Source of the DNA: Mesonia sediminis
GTDB lineage: Bacteria > Bacteroidota > Bacteroidia > Flavobacteriales > Flavobacteriaceae
Length of the DNA: 64,000 nucleotides
Reading direction: 5' to 3'
NCBI RefSeq assembly: GCF_042684705.1
Contig: NZ_JBHULZ010000026.1
Location: 238,285 to 302,284 of the forward strand
Position numbers and translations under genes: made by a program. How positions within the stretch are numbered: the first letter of the stretch is position 1; every line of letters begins with the position of its first letter. Positions 51,786 through 60,711 of this stretch are shown here, one piece after another. The notes under the pieces were generated by a model. It was not told the origin of the DNA, did not search any database, and was given only the letters and a program-made list of their open reading frames with translations.

Positions 51786-52499
51786 CTAACCTTGTGTAAA
51801 ATATTGATAATCTTTAATTACTTGTTTTAGGAAACTAATAGGATCTTCGCTTGGGGTAACACCAATTATTTGTGCGGTTTTTTTACTTAAAGCCTCAAGA
51901 ACTTGGTCTTGCCTATTTTTTTCTGCCATTTTAAAAATTCGACCGATTTCCTGCATCTGTTTATCATCTAACAAACTAACCTCTGGATATTTCACTTCAT
52001 AAGTGTCGGGCACATTGCTGTAAATTAATTGTTGTGCGCTTACTCGTTTTCGCTCTGAAATAACTGTGGTTCTTGCCGCCATATCTCCCAGCCGTTGTCC
52101 TTTTTTATTTAACAAAAAGCAGAAAATTGCTAGGCCACCACTGGTCAATGAAAAATCGATAATTCGCAAAAGCCAGCGAATTAAAAAATCTGAAAACCTT
52201 GGAGCGCTACCATCTAATTTTACCACTTTTATGTTGGCAGCCATTTTACCTAAAGATTGACCGTTATTGAAAGTTTCAAGAAGAAGGTGATACAAAAAAA
52301 CTGGCAAACCGATAATGGCTACATAAGCCCACATATAATCAAAGCCTATCCCGCTATAACTCATTAACAAGTAAGAAAGAATACCATATGCAACGAGAAT
52401 CAAGTAATCTATAAAATAGGCCAAGCACCGCTCGCCCAAATTGGCTAGATTTTGGTTGATGGTTACATTTTGAGCGGTTTGAATTTGATAATTATCCAT
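51786..52499 (-). CDS. RDD family membrane protein
   Basis: The 237-residue protein has an RDD domain at about 12-145: a conserved Arg in NLGERCLAYFIDYLILVA (helix 1, with the Asp), a second helix pair, and GKMAANIKVVKLDG, with the third helix and LNKKGQRLGDMAARTTVI. The C-terminal 90 residues are cytoplasmic and helical. RDD proteins are poorly understood; some act in ion transport. It is divergent from spoIIM (32 bp) and completes the RDD-SpoIIM-DUF4129-DUF4350-MoxR-DUF58 cluster. Confidence 0.9.
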   Translation of the reverse strand: MDNYQIQTAQNVTINQNLANLGERCLAYFIDYLILVAYGILSYLLMSYSGIGFDYMWAYVAIIGLPVFLYHLLLETFNNGQSLGKMAANIKVVKLDGSAPRFSDFLIRWLLRIIDFSLTSGGLAIFCFLLNKKGQRLGDMAARTTVISERKRVSAQQLIYSNVPDTYEVKYPEVSLLDDKQMQEIGRIFKMAEKNRQDQVLEALSKKTAQIIGVTPSEDPISFLKQVIKDYQYFTQG

Positions 52500-52531
52500 T
52501 AAATATGTTACTTTGAGACATAAAATAAATT

Positions 52532-53518
52532 ATGCGAGAAGCGGCCTTCATAAAACAAAATAAAGACAAATGGTTAACATTTGAAAATGTTATTGATAAT
52601 AAAGAGGTTATTTCTCCAGATAAACTCTCCTCCTTGTATATGGAGGTAACAGATCATCTTAGCTATGCGCAAACTTTTTACCCCAATAGTAATACACTAG
52701 CCTATTTAAATGAGCTTTCGATAAAAGCGCATCAAAAAATATATAAAACCAAAAAAGAATCTCGAGGTCGTATTTTTTCTTTTTATTTAAAAGAATTCCC
52801 CTTATCGTTTAAAAAACATCACCGCAATTTACTTTTCACTTTTCTATTTTTTCTAATGTTTTGCCTCATCGGGGCGTACTCTGCTGCAGAGGATGGAGCA
52901 TTTGTACGCGCAGTTCTCGGAGATGCATATGTAAACATGACTTTAGAAAATATAGAGAATCAAGACCCTATGGCAGTCTATAAAAAGATGAATGAGGTAG
53001 ATATGTTTGTGGGTATTACATTAAATAATATACGTGTGGGCCTAATGGCTTTTTCTTTGGGAATTTTACTAGGAATAGGTACCTTATTTGTCTTGGCCCA
53101 AAATGCGTTAATGCTAGGTTCATTTCAATATTTCTTTTATGATAAAGGCTTACTATGGGAATCGGCCAGGACCATTTGGATTCATGGCACCATAGAAATA
53201 GCTGTAATTATAATTGCTGGTTGTGCAGGTTTGGTGGTAGGAAAAAGCATTTTGTTTCCTAGAACCTACACCCGGCTCCAATCGTTTGTATTTGGAATAA
53301 AAGAGGGTGTTAAAATTGTCATCAGTACCATACCCTTCTTTATCATTGCCGGATTTTTAGAAGGTTTTGTAACTAGACAAACGCAAATGTCAGACACCTT
53401 GGCTATATTTATTATCGCAAGTTCTCTTGCCCTTATTCTTTACTATTACATTATTTACCCCATTCAACTTCATAAAAAACAAAATATCAATGCAAACAAA
53501 ACCCATTACCCAATTTAA
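52532..53518 (+). CDS. Stage II sporulation protein M (SpoIIM) family membrane protein
   Basis: The 328-residue protein has a soluble N-terminus of about 100 residues, then six membrane helices. The conserved NIRVGLMAFSLGILLGIGT and IWIHGTIEIAVIIIAGCAGL segments are the SpoIIM signature; the Glu in HGTIE is the family's conserved intramembrane acid. In non-sporulating Bacteroidota it is always found beside RDD, MoxR and DUF58 genes and its role is unknown. A near-match promoter TTACTTTG lies 17 bp upstream. It overlaps the next gene by 29 bp. Confidence 0.9.
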   Translation: MREAAFIKQNKDKWLTFENVIDNKEVISPDKLSSLYMEVTDHLSYAQTFYPNSNTLAYLNELSIKAHQKIYKTKKESRGRIFSFYLKEFPLSFKKHHRNLLFTFLFFLMFCLIGAYSAAEDGAFVRAVLGDAYVNMTLENIENQDPMAVYKKMNEVDMFVGITLNNIRVGLMAFSLGILLGIGTLFVLAQNALMLGSFQYFFYDKGLLWESARTIWIHGTIEIAVIIIAGCAGLVVGKSILFPRTYTRLQSFVFGIKEGVKIVISTIPFFIIAGFLEGFVTRQTQMSDTLAIFIIASSLALILYYYIIYPIQLHKKQNINANKTHYPI

Positions 53519-54377
53519 AAAAAGTCGAGAAATTGGTGAAATACTAAGCGACACTTTCTCATTTGTGCGTAACAACTTTAAATCACTTTTTAAGGCAATT
53601 TGGCAAATCTGTGGTCCATATTTCATTTTACTCCTAGCTGTAACGGGTTATTATGTATACGAAGCAGGCGATTTTAGTCTAGGAGATTTTGCGAATAATA
53701 GTACTACTGGAATGAGCCTTATAAACGCCAATGGATTAACTGGGGGGCTTATTTTATCTGGACTTTTATTACTGATTAGTAGCTTGGTTTTCTATGCTTT
53801 CTTTACTGCCACTATCAACTATTACATCAAATCGTATGTTGCTAATAACGGCCAAGTAGATTTAGGCAAAATTAAACAAAATGTAAATCAAAATTGGCTT
53901 AGCTTTTTAGGTATGCAAATTATAATCGGGTTAATCATAATTATAGGTTTAATAGCTTGTGTTATTCCCGGAATCTATTTTGCCGTGCCTTTATCGCTAA
54001 TATTTTCTGTATATGCTTTTCAGGAAAAAGAAATAGGAGAAGCTTTTAGCAGCTGTTTCTCATTGATAAAAAACAATTGGTGGAATTCTTTTTTAGCGCT
54101 TTTTGTTATGGCTATTTTAGTTTACTTTATGAATTTTGTTTTTCAGCTACCACTTATTATTTATACCGTTGTAAAAACCCTATTGATTAGCAAAACGGCA
54201 AGCATTAGTGATCCTACAACTTTGGTTGATACCGTTTATATCGCACTTAATTTAATTAGTAGTACAGCGCAATATCTTTTTTATGCTATACAATTAATTT
54301 GTGTGGTCTTTGTTTATTTTAATTTGCACGAGCGCAAGCATCAAACTGGGACGTTAGAAAAAATCAATCAACTTTAA
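53490..54377 (+). CDS. Membrane protein of the MoxR cluster
   Basis: I start at the ATG at 53490 (295 residues, MQTKPITQFKKSREIGEIL), because an ATG at 53427 would add 21 residues and lengthen the overlap with spoIIM to 92 bp. The protein has six hydrophobic helices; the cytoplasmic N-terminal IGEILSDTFSFVRNNFKSLFK and FSSCFSLIKNNWWNSFLALF are two similar amphipathic stretches preceding membrane pairs. It resembles the membrane domain associated with glycerophosphodiester phosphodiesterases, but no catalytic part is present. It is co-transcribed within the MoxR cluster. Confidence 0.78.
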   Translation: MQTKPITQFKKSREIGEILSDTFSFVRNNFKSLFKAIWQICGPYFILLLAVTGYYVYEAGDFSLGDFANNSTTGMSLINANGLTGGLILSGLLLLISSLVFYAFFTATINYYIKSYVANNGQVDLGKIKQNVNQNWLSFLGMQIIIGLIIIIGLIACVIPGIYFAVPLSLIFSVYAFQEKEIGEAFSSCFSLIKNNWWNSFLALFVMAILVYFMNFVFQLPLIIYTVVKTLLISKTASISDPTTLVDTVYIALNLISSTAQYLFYAIQLICVVFVYFNLHERKHQTGTLEKINQL

Positions 54378-54386
54378 AATTTTTAA

Positions 54387-55190
54387 ATGCCCTATAAAAT
54401 AAAGCATTTATACGTCATAACAAGTCTAATTATACTTACTACTATAGAGATCTGGGCAAACATAGGATTTCTAACTAGTGATTCGTATAATAAATCGCTA
54501 ATTGTTTTAGCTCAAGGCGGAATTAATCAACAAGAGAAAAAGTATGCAGTAATAGATAGTCTTAGCCTAGAAAAATATAAAAAAGATAAATCATTTGACT
54601 ATAGCGAAAATCAAGAAAGTCTCGATGTTTGGGGTAAGATTAAACGCTGGTTTAACGGTCTTCTAATTCGTTTTTTTAAATGGTTATTTGGTGAAGAAAG
54701 TGCCCAAGGTATAATGGCTGTTTTAATTCGAATATATCCGTTCTTAATAGGCGCAGGGTTATTGGGACTTATAATTTGGTTGTTTTATAAATTAAATCCA
54801 GGGCAATATTGGTTTAAAGCCAAAAATCAATCAGAAGTAATTTTTGAAAGTGAAGAGGAAATAATTAAAAGCAACACTATATTAAACCGAATAAAAGAGG
54901 CTATTCGACAAAAAAAATACAGGCTAGCTACTCGCTACTATTATTTAAAAACTTTAAAAGAATTACAAGAAAATAAATTAATAACCTACAGCCCAGAAAA
55001 AACCAACGAAGACTATTTAATTTCTTTAGAACACAACAATAATTTACATCTTCTATTTAAAGAAGCTACTCGGTTATATGATTATATCTGGTATGGAAAC
55101 TTTGAAATAAACCTAGAGCAATTCCGTAAAGCTGAAGATACATTTATAGCCATTTTAGAATATTTAAAACCACTAGAAGATGAAAAATAG
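54387..55190 (+). CDS. DUF4129 domain membrane protein
   Basis: The 267-residue protein has an N-terminal membrane segment (about 7-25), a periplasmic stretch of about 80 residues, a second helix (about 112-132) and a C-terminal cytoplasmic helical domain containing YRLATRYYYLKTLKELQENKLI, the DUF4129 signature also seen near transglutaminase genes. The family has no known activity. It begins 9 bp after the previous stop and overlaps the next gene by 11 bp. Confidence 0.85.
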   Translation: MPYKIKHLYVITSLIILTTIEIWANIGFLTSDSYNKSLIVLAQGGINQQEKKYAVIDSLSLEKYKKDKSFDYSENQESLDVWGKIKRWFNGLLIRFFKWLFGEESAQGIMAVLIRIYPFLIGAGLLGLIIWLFYKLNPGQYWFKAKNQSEVIFESEEEIIKSNTILNRIKEAIRQKKYRLATRYYYLKTLKELQENKLITYSPEKTNEDYLISLEHNNNLHLLFKEATRLYDYIWYGNFEINLEQFRKAEDTFIAILEYLKPLEDEK

Positions 55191-56406
55191 AGAGAAAACA
55201 CTTCTGGTAAGTTTACTAATTATACTTAGCGCTTTAATTTTTTTAGAAAGCACAAAAAAGCCACCTGTAAATTGGACTTCAACGCTATCTAAATTAGATA
55301 AAATTCCTTTTGGTACTTTTATTACCTATCAAGAATTAAAAAAACAAGCTGATTCGTTTGAAGAGATAAACACTTCGGTATTTGAATTTTTACAAGATAA
55401 AGAATCGAAAAAAGAACAGTCGATTTATATTGCTAATAACTTGCCATTTGAAAAGGCTGAAACCAAAAAGTTATTAAATTGGGTAGCCAAGGGCAACACT
55501 GCTTTTTTAAGCGCTTATAATTTTGGCCAAGGCTTTTTAGACACTCTAAATTTAAAAATAAAAAGTGAGATTAAATCAGATGCTCTATTACACTTTCCGC
55601 GCTATGAAACAACCAAACCAGAAGATAGGGCAGGTTTTGCCCAATTTAATCGGGATACCCCTATTCGGTATTTTTCAAAACCCGATTCGTTAACCTATAC
55701 AACTTTAGGAAAAGCTTTTTATGAGTCTAAGGATCCAAAGCGGTTTGTAAACTTTATAGCAATTAAGCATGAAAAAGGTAGGTTACTACTACACTTGGCA
55801 CCCCATGTTTTTACCAATTATTTTTTATTGGATAAAAAAGAAAATCAGTACTATACCAATTCAGTATTAACCCAATTGAATTTAAAAAATAAGCTGTATT
55901 GGGATAATCACTATTCTACAAATAAAACCATTGCCAACACCTCTTTACTTTATGTATTTTTAGAAAACAAACATTTAAAGTGGAGCTATTATTTTATACT
56001 ATTAGGCCTAATCTTATTTGTTATTTTTAAAGGCAAACGCACACAAAGAAGTATACCTATTTTACCGGTTTTAACCAATCAAACCTATAATTACACAAAA
56101 ACCATTGCGGGTATATATCTAGAAAAGCAAGAACACCAAGAAATAGTAAAAAAACAAATCAATTATTTCTACTCTTGGCTACGAGAAGAATTGCACATTA
56201 TATTTACAGCTGTAGATTGCCCTAATTTAAAACAAATGGCAGCCAAAACAGGAACTAGCATTGAGGAATGTGAGCACTTAATTAATCGATTGAACACCTA
56301 TAAAAATCAAAGTATTTGCAGTGCAGAAGAACTGGAGAAAGTATACAAACTAATCTATTATTTTAAATTGAATTACCATGGAAGAGAACAAAAGCATAGA
56401 GAATAA
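55180..56406 (+). CDS. DUF4350 domain membrane protein
   Basis: The 408-residue protein has a first helix at about 8-24, a periplasmic domain to about 268 with TPIRYFSKPDSLTY and GRLLLHLAPHVFTNYFLLD, a second helix (about 270-287), and a cytoplasmic C-terminal part of helices. The periplasmic part fits DUF4350, a flavodoxin-like fold of unknown role. It overlaps DUF4129 upstream by 11 bp and MoxR downstream by 29 bp, so translation of the whole cluster is coupled. Confidence 0.85.
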   Translation: MKNREKTLLVSLLIILSALIFLESTKKPPVNWTSTLSKLDKIPFGTFITYQELKKQADSFEEINTSVFEFLQDKESKKEQSIYIANNLPFEKAETKKLLNWVAKGNTAFLSAYNFGQGFLDTLNLKIKSEIKSDALLHFPRYETTKPEDRAGFAQFNRDTPIRYFSKPDSLTYTTLGKAFYESKDPKRFVNFIAIKHEKGRLLLHLAPHVFTNYFLLDKKENQYYTNSVLTQLNLKNKLYWDNHYSTNKTIANTSLLYVFLENKHLKWSYYFILLGLILFVIFKGKRTQRSIPILPVLTNQTYNYTKTIAGIYLEKQEHQEIVKKQINYFYSWLREELHIIFTAVDCPNLKQMAAKTGTSIEECEHLINRLNTYKNQSICSAEELEKVYKLIYYFKLNYHGREQKHRE

Positions 56407-57379
56407 AACATTAGACTTCAATTCGCGTATACCGCTCGAAGATTTAAATGAATCGGTAAAAGCTATTAAAACTCAACTTAATCAAGTAATCGTTGGTCAA
56501 GAAGATTTTATTGAGTTATTAATTGTGGGTCTATTAGCCAATGGGCATATTTTAATTGAAGGTGTACCCGGTATTGCAAAAACTATTACCGCTAAATTAT
56601 TCGCCAAAACCATAAACACTAATTTTAGTCGAATTCAGTTTACACCAGATTTGATGCCTAGTGATGTTTTGGGTACCTCAATTTTAAATGCCAAACGTGA
56701 TGCATTTGAATTTAAAAAAGGACCTATTTTCTCTAATATTGTTTTGATTGATGAAATCAATAGGGCACCGGCTAAAACTCAGGCCGCCCTTTTTGAGGTT
56801 ATGGAAGAGAGGCAAGTAAGTATGGATGGTGAGGTTTATGAATTAACGCATCCGTTTATGGTCTTAGCTACTCAAAATCCTGTAGAGCAAGAAGGAACCT
56901 ATGCTCTACCTGAGGCCCAATTAGATCGATTTTTATTTAAAATAAAAGTAGATTACCCTAGTTTAGAAGACGAAATCAAAATTATTGAAAGCCATCATAT
57001 CCGCAAAGAAAAACAGCCAGAAACGCTTATTAATCCAGTACTTAATCCACAGGTTTTAAGCAATTTAAAAACACAACTACAGGAAATAAAACTTGAGACA
57101 AAAATTGTTAAATATATCGCTGAAATTGTTCACAAGACGCGCAGCCATAGTCATTTGTTTTTAGGGGCATCCCCTAGAGCATCATTAGCCATTATGCAAG
57201 CTTCAAAGGCTTTAGCGGCCATTCAAAACCGAGATTTTGTAATGCCCGAAGATGTAAAACGTGTTTTAGAGCCTGTGCTAGGACATCGTATAATTTTAAT
57301 GCCAGAACGAGAAATGGAAGGGCTTTCTCCCAAGCATGTAATAGACATGATTGTACAATCAACAGAAATACCCAGGTAA
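56378..57379 (+). CDS. MoxR family AAA+ ATPase
   Basis: The 333-residue ATPase has Walker A GVPGIAKT (62-69), Walker B IVLIDEIN (121-128), sensor 1 LATQNP and the C-terminal lid with the arginine-finger region RASLAIMQASKALA. MoxR ATPases are chaperones that activate or assemble proteins with von Willebrand A or DUF58 domains. It overlaps the DUF4350 gene by 29 bp and is followed with no gap by the DUF58 gene, the typical partner. Confidence 0.94.
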   Translation: MEENKSIENKTLDFNSRIPLEDLNESVKAIKTQLNQVIVGQEDFIELLIVGLLANGHILIEGVPGIAKTITAKLFAKTINTNFSRIQFTPDLMPSDVLGTSILNAKRDAFEFKKGPIFSNIVLIDEINRAPAKTQAALFEVMEERQVSMDGEVYELTHPFMVLATQNPVEQEGTYALPEAQLDRFLFKIKVDYPSLEDEIKIIESHHIRKEKQPETLINPVLNPQVLSNLKTQLQEIKLETKIVKYIAEIVHKTRSHSHLFLGASPRASLAIMQASKALAAIQNRDFVMPEDVKRVLEPVLGHRIILMPEREMEGLSPKHVIDMIVQSTEIPR

Positions 57380-58714
57380 ATGCGTGAGTTCTTTGGCGCT
57401 TTGTATTTAAGCAACCGCTTTTTTTATATTATTATTTGTTTGGTCTTCTGCTTTTTTATAAGCTATTGGATTAGCATTTTGTATCCTATAACCTGGTTAT
57501 TCACTTTAGCTTTTTTCTTGATTGTATTAACTGATGGGTTATTGCATTATCAAGGTCATAATTCTATTGAAGCTAAAAGACTACTTAGCGATAAATTGTC
57601 AAATGGCGACATAAATAAAGTGCAGATAAAAATAAAAAGTCTTTACAGTTTTAAAATTAATATATCGGTTATAGATGAGATACCCTTTCAGTTTCAGAAA
57701 AGAGACTTTTATGAACAAGTAGAAATCGGCCCCAAAGAACACATTTTTTTAAATTATAGTTTATTACCAACGCAAAGAGGTGTGTATAAATTTGGAGCTA
57801 TAAATATTTTTGTAGTTAGTCCTATTGGCTTAATCAAAAAAAGATTTCGGTTTGCCCAAAATCAAACGGTTAAGGTCTACCCCTCTATTCAACAGATGAA
57901 AAAATATGATTTTATTGCGTTACAAAGCAAGTATGCCCATTTAGGACTTAAAAAAATTAGGCGTATTGGTCATACCCTTGAATTTGAACAAATAAAAGAA
58001 TATGTAATAGGAGACGATATTCGAAGTATCAATTGGAAAGCTACTGCCAAGCAAGACCAAATAATGGTAAACCAATATCAAGATGAAAAATCACAACCTG
58101 TTTATTGTGTTATAGATACTAGCCGTGTGATGAAAATGCCTTTTAGCGGATTACAATTGCTTGATTATGCCATAAACAGCAGCTTAGCCTTAAGCAATAT
58201 TGCACTCAAGAAAAAAGATAAGGTTGGTTTAATTACCTATGAAGACAAGATAAAAGTTAATTTGCCTGCAAAAAATACGAAGCAGCAGTTACAACAGATT
58301 TTAGAAAGGCTATATGGTATAAACACCAATTTTCGTGACAGTGACATTAGTGCTCTTTACGCACACATATCAAGAAAAATAAATCAGCGCAGTTTATTGC
58401 TAATGTACACTAATTTTGAACATATTTCTGCACTAGAACGGCAATTACCCTATTTAAAGGCGCTAAACAAAAAACACGTCTTAGTGGTTATCTTTTTTAA
58501 TAACTCAGAACTTCACAAATTTCAAAAAATTAGAGCTTTAAACTTAGGTGAAATTTATGAGCAAACCATTGCTGCTCAGTTTATACAGGAAAAAAAGCAA
58601 ATGCAAATCGAATTAACCAAACACGGAATTCAATGCATTTTAACTAATCCACAAAATTTAAGTATTAATACTATCAACAAGTATTTAGAAATCAAAGCCA
58701 AACATTTGTTATAA
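57380..58714 (+). CDS. DUF58 domain protein (MoxR partner)
   Basis: The 444-residue protein has two membrane helices in the first 55 residues, a beta-rich region, then the DUF58 signature EFEQIKEYVIGDDIRSINWKATAK with QYQDEKSQPVYCVID following. The rest folds like a von Willebrand A domain. The metal-site motif reads DTSRV where DxSxS is usual, so the last Ser is missing and metal binding may be weakened. It starts directly after the MoxR stop and ends the cluster. Function is thought to be as the MoxR substrate in cell envelope biology. Confidence 0.92.
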   Translation: MREFFGALYLSNRFFYIIICLVFCFFISYWISILYPITWLFTLAFFLIVLTDGLLHYQGHNSIEAKRLLSDKLSNGDINKVQIKIKSLYSFKINISVIDEIPFQFQKRDFYEQVEIGPKEHIFLNYSLLPTQRGVYKFGAINIFVVSPIGLIKKRFRFAQNQTVKVYPSIQQMKKYDFIALQSKYAHLGLKKIRRIGHTLEFEQIKEYVIGDDIRSINWKATAKQDQIMVNQYQDEKSQPVYCVIDTSRVMKMPFSGLQLLDYAINSSLALSNIALKKKDKVGLITYEDKIKVNLPAKNTKQQLQQILERLYGINTNFRDSDISALYAHISRKINQRSLLLMYTNFEHISALERQLPYLKALNKKHVLVVIFFNNSELHKFQKIRALNLGEIYEQTIAAQFIQEKKQMQIELTKHGIQCILTNPQNLSINTINKYLEIKAKHLL

Positions 58715-58751
58715 AAATAACAGAAACTATATCTATAAGAGTTAAAAATAT

Positions 58752-58759
58752 TAAATTTG
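58752..58759 (+). promoter_or_regulatory. TAAATTTG -7 element of oxyR
   Basis: TAAATTTG lies 52 bp upstream of the oxyR ATG, after the DUF58 gene. I see no obvious OxyR-type operator. Confidence 0.5.
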
Positions 58760-58811
58760 CTACTTATAGATTTTTTTTATAGATTTTGATTAGTTATTTA
58801 ATATTCTTGCC

Positions 58812-59753
58812 ATGACGATTACCCAACTTCACTATGTATTGGCTGTAGCCGAACATAAAAACTTTACTAAGGCCGCACAAAAGGTTTTTGTAACGCAGCC
58901 TACATTAAGTATGCAAATTCAAAAATTAGAAGAAGAACTTGAAGTTCAGATATTTGACCGTAGCAAGAAACCTATTGAGTTAACAGAGGTGGGGCGAAAA
59001 ATTGTTCAACAAGCTAGAAATATAGTCAATGAAAGTGATCGCATACAGGATATTGTAGATCAACAAAAAGGATTTATTGGCGGTGAATTTAGGCTCGGGG
59101 TAATACCGACGGTCACCCCCACCCTATTGCCTATGTTTTTAAAATCTTTTACACAAAAATACAGTAAACTAAAATTAAAAATTGAAGAATTACACACATC
59201 GGCTATAATAAAGAAATTAAAAGATGGCCATTTAGATGCGGCAATTGCAGCCACCCCCCTAGAGCAAGAAAATATAATCGAACGTGTTTTATATTACGAA
59301 CCGTTTGTGGCTTATGCACCCAAAGATCATAAAATACATGAACACGAAAATATTTTAGCCGATCAATTAGATATAGATGAAGTTTTATTACTCGAAGACG
59401 GTCATTGTTTTAAAGAAAGTGTTTTAAATCTGTGCAAAACTTCACAACGAAATGATCTGAAAAACTACCAACTACAAAGCGGGAGTTTCGAAACTTTAAT
59501 CAGTCTAGCCAATGAAGGCTTAGGAATGACGCTAATTCCCTACCTGCATAGTTTAAAACTTCGTGAATCTGAAAAAGATAATCTAAAAATGTTTAAAGAA
59601 CCCGTTCCCGTAAGAGCCATTAGCTTAATTTACTATAAAAGTGAATTAAAAATGCAAATAATTGATGCTTTACAACAAGTAATAAGTGGTATCATTAAAG
59701 GAGCAATACAATTTCAAGATGTTAAGATTATTAGTCCCATACATAAAAAATAA
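58812..59753 (+). CDS. oxyR: Hydrogen peroxide-sensing LysR-type regulator OxyR
   Basis: The 313-residue LysR protein has an N-terminal helix-turn-helix with AAQKVFVTQPTLSMQIQKLEEEL. The redox pair is conserved at exactly Cys199 and Cys208 (GHCFKESVLNLC), which forms a disulfide on peroxide in E. coli OxyR and activates catalase and peroxiredoxin genes. The rest matches the periplasmic-binding-protein-like effector domain (LANEGLGMTLIPYL). No regulated antioxidant gene lies beside it here. The gene is followed by a long hairpin and a small convergent gene. Confidence 0.94.
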   Translation: MTITQLHYVLAVAEHKNFTKAAQKVFVTQPTLSMQIQKLEEELEVQIFDRSKKPIELTEVGRKIVQQARNIVNESDRIQDIVDQQKGFIGGEFRLGVIPTVTPTLLPMFLKSFTQKYSKLKLKIEELHTSAIIKKLKDGHLDAAIAATPLEQENIIERVLYYEPFVAYAPKDHKIHEHENILADQLDIDEVLLLEDGHCFKESVLNLCKTSQRNDLKNYQLQSGSFETLISLANEGLGMTLIPYLHSLKLRESEKDNLKMFKEPVPVRAISLIYYKSELKMQIIDALQQVISGIIKGAIQFQDVKIISPIHKK

Positions 59754-59793
59754 ACTGTAATAAATTGCTTTTCTAGGCAATCTATTACAGTTT
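59752..59793. terminator. Hairpin between convergent oxyR and a small gene
   Basis: A long stem AAACTGTAATA / TATTACAGTTT extended by ATTGC / GCAAT with an eight-base loop. Its T tract is short (TTTATT), so it may be a weak or bidirectional terminator. It begins inside the last codon of oxyR. Confidence 0.65.
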
Positions 59794-59804
59794 ATTCCAA
59801 CTTA

Positions 59805-59999
59805 CTAATCTAAGTAGATTAAAGATTGTTTTAATTCTGGTTTTTGCAAGGCGATGCTCAAAATAAAATTTCTTAGCTCCTCGATTTCATGGGGTAATAA
59901 TCTAGAAACAGCTTTTTGTACTTCTTTACAAAAAAGCACCGGATCAAAGCTAACCTTATTCAAGATCATTTTTGTATAATCAAACATGGATTTAGACAT
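59805..59999 (-). CDS. Small conserved protein of unknown function
   Basis: A 64-residue helical protein from the ATG at 59999 (MSKSMFDYTKMILNKVSFDP); an upstream in-frame TTG at 60020 would add seven residues, and the next Met four codons in is also possible. It contains FCKEVQKAVSRLLPHEIEELRNFI, a predicted amphipathic helix. I recall similar short proteins in Flavobacteriaceae but no function. It is convergent with oxyR. Confidence 0.6.
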   Translation of the reverse strand: MSKSMFDYTKMILNKVSFDPVLFCKEVQKAVSRLLPHEIEELRNFILSIALQKPELKQSLIYLD

Positions 60000-60108
60000 G
60001 ATATAACTTTTTAAAGACAAGTAAAAATATCATCAATAGGCTTGATTGTTTAGAGATTTAAATTAAAGATAAACAAATTATCCCAAAACCACTAGCCAAT
60101 GCAAGAAT

Positions 60109-60558
60109 TTATTTTAATTTAAAAGTCCACTCAAATTCAAAACTAGCCACCAAATCTCCACTTTCATTATAGGCATTGGATTCTAAGATGCACGTGCACT
60201 TAGATTTTTTTTCTTCTAAACCCAACAGGCTATGGTTTATTTTATCGCCATCTAAGCAAATAAATTTTATTTTACCTATCGCCTTCTTATAGTATTTTGA
60301 TTTCATACCTAAAACCAACATACTAACCTTTAAGTCTTTTTCCTCTAGGTGTTTCAATATTAAGGCTCCAGTACTCAATTCGGCTGCCATCGCTTGAACT
60401 GCAAAATACATCGACCTAAATGGATTCTGATTTCGCCAACCATACCGTACATAAGTTGTGCAAGTCTTAGAGGTTAAGATAGCTACTCGCACCCCAGACC
60501 ACCAAGCGGCTGGCAACTTAAAAAAAGTATAGAAATTTATCTTGTTAGGGGTGAGCAT
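60109..60558 (-). CDS. DUF4442 hot-dog fold protein
   Basis: The 149-residue protein is taken from the ATG at 60558 (MLTPNKINFYTFFKLPAAWW); the longer frame to 60738 would add 60 AT-rich, Phe-rich residues and overlap the divergent PadR gene. It has the hot-dog thioesterase-like pattern with RNPFRSMYFAVQAMAAELSTG-type central helix (here NPFRSMYFAVQAMAAE), as in DUF4442 proteins related to YiiD. No catalytic Asp/Glu can be assigned with confidence. It may act on acyl-CoA substrates, but that is inferred from fold alone. Confidence 0.75.
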   Translation of the reverse strand: MLTPNKINFYTFFKLPAAWWSGVRVAILTSKTCTTYVRYGWRNQNPFRSMYFAVQAMAAELSTGALILKHLEEKDLKVSMLVLGMKSKYYKKAIGKIKFICLDGDKINHSLLGLEEKKSKCTCILESNAYNESGDLVASFEFEWTFKLK

Positions 60559-60622
60559 TATTTCCTTTTTTCGAAAATAATAAAAATTCAGCGAATTAAA
60601 GTTTCTGCAAAATGTTAATTTT

Positions 60623-60647
60623 ACTACTATGTATTGCAAACTACTAT
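60623..60647. repeat. Direct repeat ACTACTAT x2 in the PadR promoter
   Basis: ACTACTAT occurs at 60623-60630 and 60640-60647, 17 bp apart start to start, flanking the TTG -33 element. The arrangement fits repressor half-sites on one face of the DNA, roughly 1.6 helical turns apart. Confidence 0.4.
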
Positions 60648-60665
60648 CTTTTATATATATATTTG
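60634..60665 (+). promoter_or_regulatory. Promoter of the PadR-PspC-DUF2807 operon (TTG-N21-TATATTTG)
   Basis: TTG (60634-60636) and TATATTTG (60658-60665) are 21 bp apart. The start codon is 47 bp downstream. Candidate regulator half-sites flank the -33 element. Confidence 0.68.
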
Positions 60666-60711
60666 CATAACAATAAAAGTAAAATTCTAATGAAAGTAAC
60701 AGATTTAAATT

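Noticed and set aside
51786..58714. MoxR cluster as an antiphage or ternary defence system
   Set aside because: MoxR-vWA modules occur in some defence systems, but this gene set is a widespread core membrane cluster in Bacteroidota with no effector nuclease or mobile context.
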